Positions 5,480-8,070 of a stretch of DNA of 8,070 bases are shown piece after piece. Position numbers and translations under genes: made by a program. The first letter of the stretch is position 1. Each line of letters begins with the position of its first letter. Source of the stretch: Chlamydiota bacterium. GTDB lineage: Bacteria > Chlamydiota > Chlamydiia > Chlamydiales > Rhabdochlamydiaceae. Below the pieces are notes generated by a model. That model made no database searches, was not told the DNA's origin, and saw only the letters and a list, made by a program, of their open reading frames with translations. The stretch covers positions 1-8,070 of the forward strand of contig JAAKFC010000060.1 in the NCBI GenBank assembly GCA_011065225.1, read 5' to 3'.

Positions 5480-7279
5480 ATGGTCCAAGGCACACTAAAA
5501 ATCAACACCGAAAAATTACTTCCCATCATCAAAAAATGGTTGTACTCAGACAAAGAAATTTTCCTGCGGGAGCTCGTCTCCAATGCTTGCGACGCCCTTT
5601 CCAAGCTCAAAATCTTGCGTGAACAAAAAGAAATCGATTTTGCCGATGAAGAGCTCAAGATTGCAATCACCCTCGACAAAGAGAAAAAAACCCTTACCAT
5701 TACCGACACCGGCATCGGGATGACGGCAGATGAAGTGGAAAGATACATCGCCCAACTCGCTTTTTCAGGTGCCGAAGAATTTTTGAGCAAATACAAGAGC
5801 GAGCAAGAAAAAGATCAAGTGATCGGCCATTTTGGCCTCGGTTTCTACTCTGCCTATATGGTCGCCTCCAATATCGAGATCGACACCCTCTCTTTTCAGA
5901 AAAGCGCTGAGCCAGCCTTTTGGGTCTGCGACGGCACATCCAGCTATACCTTGGATAAGGGATCACGCGAAAAGCGGGGCACCACTATCACCCTACACAT
6001 TGAAGAAGAAGAATTCCTCGAGCTCTCCCGCGTCCAAGAAATTTTGCAGCGCTACTGCGCCTTTTTGCCCTATCCCATCTACCTCAATGGAGAGCACATC
6101 AATCACAAAGATCCTCTCTGGCTCAAATCACCCGCTGACTGCACAGAAAAGGAATACCTTGAGTTCTACCGCCAGCTTCACCCTCTCGATCCTGATCCGA
6201 TTTTCTGGGTCCACCTCAACATCGACTACCCCTTCCACCTCAAAGGAATCCTCTATTTCCCCCACATCCACCAGCGCTTCGATTTCCAAAAAAGCCCCAT
6301 TAAACTTTTTTGCAACCGAGTTTTTGTCTCTGACAACTGCCAAGACCTCATTCCTGAATACCTCACCATCATGCGCGGCGCTATCGATAGTCCCGATATT
6401 CCCCTCAATGTCTCGCGCAGCTTCCTCCAGATGGATAAAACTGTTCGATCTCTTTCAAATCACATCTCGAAAAAAGTGGCCGATCGTCTCGCAACCCTCT
6501 ATCGAACAGATTCTGAGAAATTCATCTCTCATTGGGAAGATGTAGAAACGATTATCAAGCTCGGCATCATTCATGATGACAAATTCTATGACCGAGTGAA
6601 AGACTTTCTCATTTGGAAAAATCTCGATGGGGAGTGGACAACCCTCCCAGAATATCTCGAAAGGCATCCCGACAAAATCTTCTATACTCAAGACACCGAG
6701 TCTCCATTCCTTCAAGTCTATAAAGAGAAAAAGATCGAAGTCCTCATCGCAAAAGGTCCCCTCGATATACCTCTCATGAATTTTCTTGAGTTGAAACTCA
6801 GTCCCGCCAAGTTCCAGCGCATCGATGGCGGCCTCGACCCCTCCATTCTCGATAGCGACCGAGAAAAAAGTCTACTCGATGCCGAAGGAAAGACCGAATC
6901 ATCCAAAATCGCCGATTTTGTCCGCTCCTCACTCGACATCAAAGATCTCGAAGTAGAAGCAAAAAGTCTAGCGAGTGATCAGCTCCCTGCTTTTCTCATG
7001 ATTGATGAACAAACACGCCGGCTACGTGACACCCTTGCTCTCTCAAGCAAAAATTTACCACCCGGTCTTGCTGACAAAAAAACCTTTGTAGTGAATACCA
7101 ATAGCCCCATCATCACTGCGCTTGCCAAACATCCGGACAAAGAACTCGCCAAAGAAGTTCTGGCGCATCTCTATCAACTCTCACAACTCTCTCAGAAAGA
7201 ACTGCCCCCAAAAGAACTCTCCCATTTTATTGCAAGAAGCACTAAAATTTTGGAGAAATTTTTAAACGATGAGGTCTAA
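5480..7279 (+). CDS. htpG: Chaperone HtpG (bacterial Hsp90)
   Basis: The 599-residue cytosolic, ATP-driven dimeric chaperone is slightly shorter than E. coli HtpG (624). The N-terminal GHKL ATPase domain contains FLRELVSNACDALSKL (28-43) with Glu31, Asn35 and Asp38 at the nucleotide site, DTGIGM (76-81), the lid/glycine motif GHFGLGFYSAYMVA (116-129) and RGTTITLHI (166-174). The middle domain carries IPLNVSRSFLQ with Arg313, the counterpart of the family's gamma-phosphate-sensing Arg. The C-terminal dimerisation region includes MIDEQTRRLRDTLAL. The residue usually Ser/Ala in SNASDA is Cys37 here, a mild change. The ATG has a strong AAGGAGA site upstream. The last codons contain the ribosome binding site of the following small gene, so the two are probably cotranscribed. 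Confidence 0.98.
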   Translation: MVQGTLKINTEKLLPIIKKWLYSDKEIFLRELVSNACDALSKLKILREQKEIDFADEELKIAITLDKEKKTLTITDTGIGMTADEVERYIAQLAFSGAEEFLSKYKSEQEKDQVIGHFGLGFYSAYMVASNIEIDTLSFQKSAEPAFWVCDGTSSYTLDKGSREKRGTTITLHIEEEEFLELSRVQEILQRYCAFLPYPIYLNGEHINHKDPLWLKSPADCTEKEYLEFYRQLHPLDPDPIFWVHLNIDYPFHLKGILYFPHIHQRFDFQKSPIKLFCNRVFVSDNCQDLIPEYLTIMRGAIDSPDIPLNVSRSFLQMDKTVRSLSNHISKKVADRLATLYRTDSEKFISHWEDVETIIKLGIIHDDKFYDRVKDFLIWKNLDGEWTTLPEYLERHPDKIFYTQDTESPFLQVYKEKKIEVLIAKGPLDIPLMNFLELKLSPAKFQRIDGGLDPSILDSDREKSLLDAEGKTESSKIADFVRSSLDIKDLEVEAKSLASDQLPAFLMIDEQTRRLRDTLALSSKNLPPGLADKKTFVVNTNSPIITALAKHPDKELAKEVLAHLYQLSQLSQKELPPKELSHFIARSTKILEKFLNDEV

Positions 7280-7280
7280 T

Positions 7281-7664
7281 ATGTCGTATGCCAATCCCAT
7301 CACTTGTCCTGGTTACTATCTTGAACAAGTAGCTTTCAATCCAAAGTCACAACCTGAGAACAAAATACATAAAGAAGTTCTTGCTCGGATTGTCGCCATT
7401 GTCGCTCCTATTTTTCATCTCTTTCAAGTCCTACTCCATGGATTTTGCGCTACCATAGATTCTCTTTGCTATGCAGTCGGGCTTTCTAAGGGAAATTTCA
7501 GCTTGATCTCCAGCACAGTATATTCGGTCAAATATCTCTACTTCTCGACCTTAGAGATTCCACAAAAATTCGTATTTGGCCCTCGCAAAATACCCAATTA
7601 TTCAGAACTTTCTGAGCGTTATGACATGCTTAAAAAACAGCCCTGGCAAGGCGACCTATTTTGA
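7281..7664 (+). CDS. Small hydrophobic protein of unknown function, downstream of htpG
   Basis: I do not recognise this 127-residue product. It has a polar N terminus (1-31), a hydrophobic block from about 33 to 68 broken by His53-Gly54 (possibly two short membrane-dipping segments), and a C-terminal half with aromatic residues (YSVKYLYFS) ending in a polar, Lys/Pro-containing tail. There is no Sec signal. The start at ATG 7281 is preferred because GAGG at 7271-7274, inside the last htpG codons, is six bases upstream. The ATG at 7269 would overlap htpG and has no such site. It begins MSYA, like the Inc-like protein at 1269, but four shared residues are too few to argue relationship. A membrane-associated or secreted lineage-specific protein is plausible. 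Its stop codon TGA is the first three bases of the palindromic array that follows. Confidence 0.75.
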   Translation: MSYANPITCPGYYLEQVAFNPKSQPENKIHKEVLARIVAIVAPIFHLFQVLLHGFCATIDSLCYAVGLSKGNFSLISSTVYSVKYLYFSTLEIPQKFVFGPRKIPNYSELSERYDMLKKQPWQGDLF

Positions 7665-7667
7665 GCC

Positions 7668-7674
7668 TATCCAA
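7668..7674 (+). repeat. Left target-site duplication, TATCCAA
   Basis: This seven-base copy of TATCCAA directly abuts the left end of the 155-bp inverted-repeat element. The identical copy lies at 7830-7836, and only one copy is expected in the right arm of the host palindrome (complement at 7975-7981). Confidence 0.7.
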
Positions 7675-7829
7675 ACCCAAGTTGCTACCCATTATTCCTC
7701 TATGCTATCTGCGCTGTCTACCACTTGCGCTTTGCTCGTCGCCCATATGTAAACATATGGCCTTCCTCTCAAATCTTGTATCTAAACAGCTCGCTAACGC
7801 TAGAGAGAAATAGGGGTAGCAACTTGGGT
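7675..7829. mobile_element. MITE-like non-autonomous palindromic element, 155 bp
   Basis: The ends are perfect 16-bp terminal inverted repeats, ACCCAAGTTGCTACCC at 7675-7690 and its complement at 7814-7829, flanked by 7-bp direct repeats TATCCAA. A central hairpin, CCATATGT / ACATATGG (7743-7760), is centred on the same axis, near 7752. Partial complementarity runs between, for example GCTGTCTA on the left against TAAACAGC on the right, so the whole element is an imperfect palindrome. No credible ORF fits, so mobility would need a transposase acting in trans. The 5'-AC ends and the duplication size are compatible with the IS982 family, among others, but no parent element is in the window, so that is only a suggestion. 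The clean interruption of a neighbouring palindrome arm independently supports insertion. Confidence 0.72.
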
Positions 7830-7836
7830 TATCCAA
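7830..7836 (+). repeat. Right target-site duplication, TATCCAA
   Basis: This second copy of the 7-bp direct repeat abuts the right end of the element. It also forms the continuation of the host palindrome's left arm into 7837-7848. Confidence 0.7.
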
Positions 7837-7984
7837 CTAAAATCTCTGGAGCCTTCTTCGAGAATGCACTCATCTTTATCAGTCATTCATTTGGCAATAT
7901 TAATTTAAATATTGCCTTCATTCATGATTGATAAAGATGAGCACATTCTCTTTGAATTCTCTCAGAGATTTTAGTTGGATAGAC

Positions 7985-8024
7985 TCATAGGATTTTCGGA
8001 AACGTCAATTCCAAAAATCTATGA
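7985..8024. repeat. Hairpin upstream of, and overlapping, the terminator
   Basis: TCATAGGATTTTCGGAA (7985-8001) pairs with TTCCAAAAATCTATGA (8009-8024), with one bulged base and one mismatch, around a seven-base loop ACGTCAA. Its right arm shares ATGA (8021-8024) with the foot of the terminator stem, and its left arm shares TCA with the edge of the long palindrome, so neighbouring structures compete for a few base pairs. Confidence 0.6.
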
Positions 8025-8053
8025 AAAACGGAAGTGGCACTTCCGTTTTTCAT
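8021..8053. terminator. Strong bidirectional rho-independent terminator
   Basis: ATGAAAAACGGAAGTG (8021-8036) and CACTTCCGTTTTTCAT (8038-8053) are perfectly complementary over 16 bp. The physical stem is probably about 14 bp with a loop of roughly five bases (TGGCA). There is a run of five A's on the left and five T's on the right, so it can stop transcription in both directions. It would end the htpG-small gene transcript and any gene converging from beyond the right edge. The final 17 bases of the window show nothing further. Confidence 0.88.
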
Positions 8054-8070
8054 TTTCATGGGGAGATTTC

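Larger units (their letters stand above)
7662..7987. repeat. Long palindromic repeat, interrupted by a MITE-like insertion in its left arm
   Basis: Reading 7662-7674 and then skipping to 7837-7848 gives a 25-base arm that pairs with 7963-7987 at 24 of 25 positions. Without the insert the outer arms close a palindrome of about 164 bp. Contiguous pairing that needs no reconstruction is 7830-7848 with 7963-7981, perfect over 19 bp. Inside are arms 7860-7881 and 7929-7950 (20 of 22 matching), and a central AT-rich palindrome with GGCAATATT (7893-7901) and AATATTGCC (7908-7916). All arm pairs are centred within about a base of 7905, so the whole unit can fold into one long hairpin. It begins on the stop codon of the small gene, so it may act as a 3' processing or termination structure, or be an old MITE itself. 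No flanking duplication is evident. Confidence 0.75.

Noticed and set aside
5832..6545. 237-residue Ser/Thr/Pro-rich frame on the plus strand
   Set aside because: It lies wholly inside htpG in another frame. The low-complexity composition is what a shifted reading of that coding sequence yields.
7725..7931. 68-residue open frame across the palindromic array
   Set aside because: It spans the centre of one palindrome, the insertion boundary and half of the other. It has no ribosome binding site and is explained by the inverted repeats.

Overview
The window reads like a stretch of chromosome from a Chlamydiota-type obligate intracellular bacterium, probably one of the 'environmental' (Parachlamydiales/Simkania-like) lineages. 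This is an inference. It rests on an Inc-like protein (type III-style N terminus, paired hydrophobic lobes, long coiled coil), a short 267-residue AMP nucleosidase-like protein, and compact gene packing. No rRNA or other phylogenetic marker is present to settle it.

Layout from left to right. On the minus strand, the first 119 residues of a two-partner-secretion (filamentous-haemagglutinin-type) exoprotein run off the left edge (1-359). Its start codon overlaps by four bases the stop of the upstream AMP nucleosidase gene (356-1159, minus). A 109-bp divergent spacer separates this pair from a plus-strand gene for a putative inclusion-membrane protein (1269-2270). Next come efp (2305-2868) and epmA, which overlaps or abuts it (about 2846-3751). 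epmA converges on nadE (3777-5405, minus), with a GC-rich hairpin between them that looks like the nadE terminator. nadE and htpG (5480-7279, plus) diverge from a 74-bp spacer. htpG is followed almost without a gap by a small hydrophobic protein gene (7281-7664).

The last 406 bases (7665-8070) hold no gene but are densely structured. A 155-bp MITE-like palindrome with perfect 16-bp terminal inverted repeats and a 7-bp target duplication (TATCCAA) sits inside the left arm of a second, older palindrome of about 164 bp that starts at the stop codon of the small gene. A third hairpin and a very strong bidirectional terminator follow.

Functionally, efp and epmA form a substrate-enzyme pair: EF-P carries the modifiable Lys34 and EpmA is the lysyl-transferase that modifies it. 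NadE makes NAD from its deamido precursor, the AMP nucleosidase degrades AMP, and HtpG is the Hsp90 chaperone. The Inc-like protein, the TPS exoprotein and possibly the small hydrophobic protein are candidate host-interface products.
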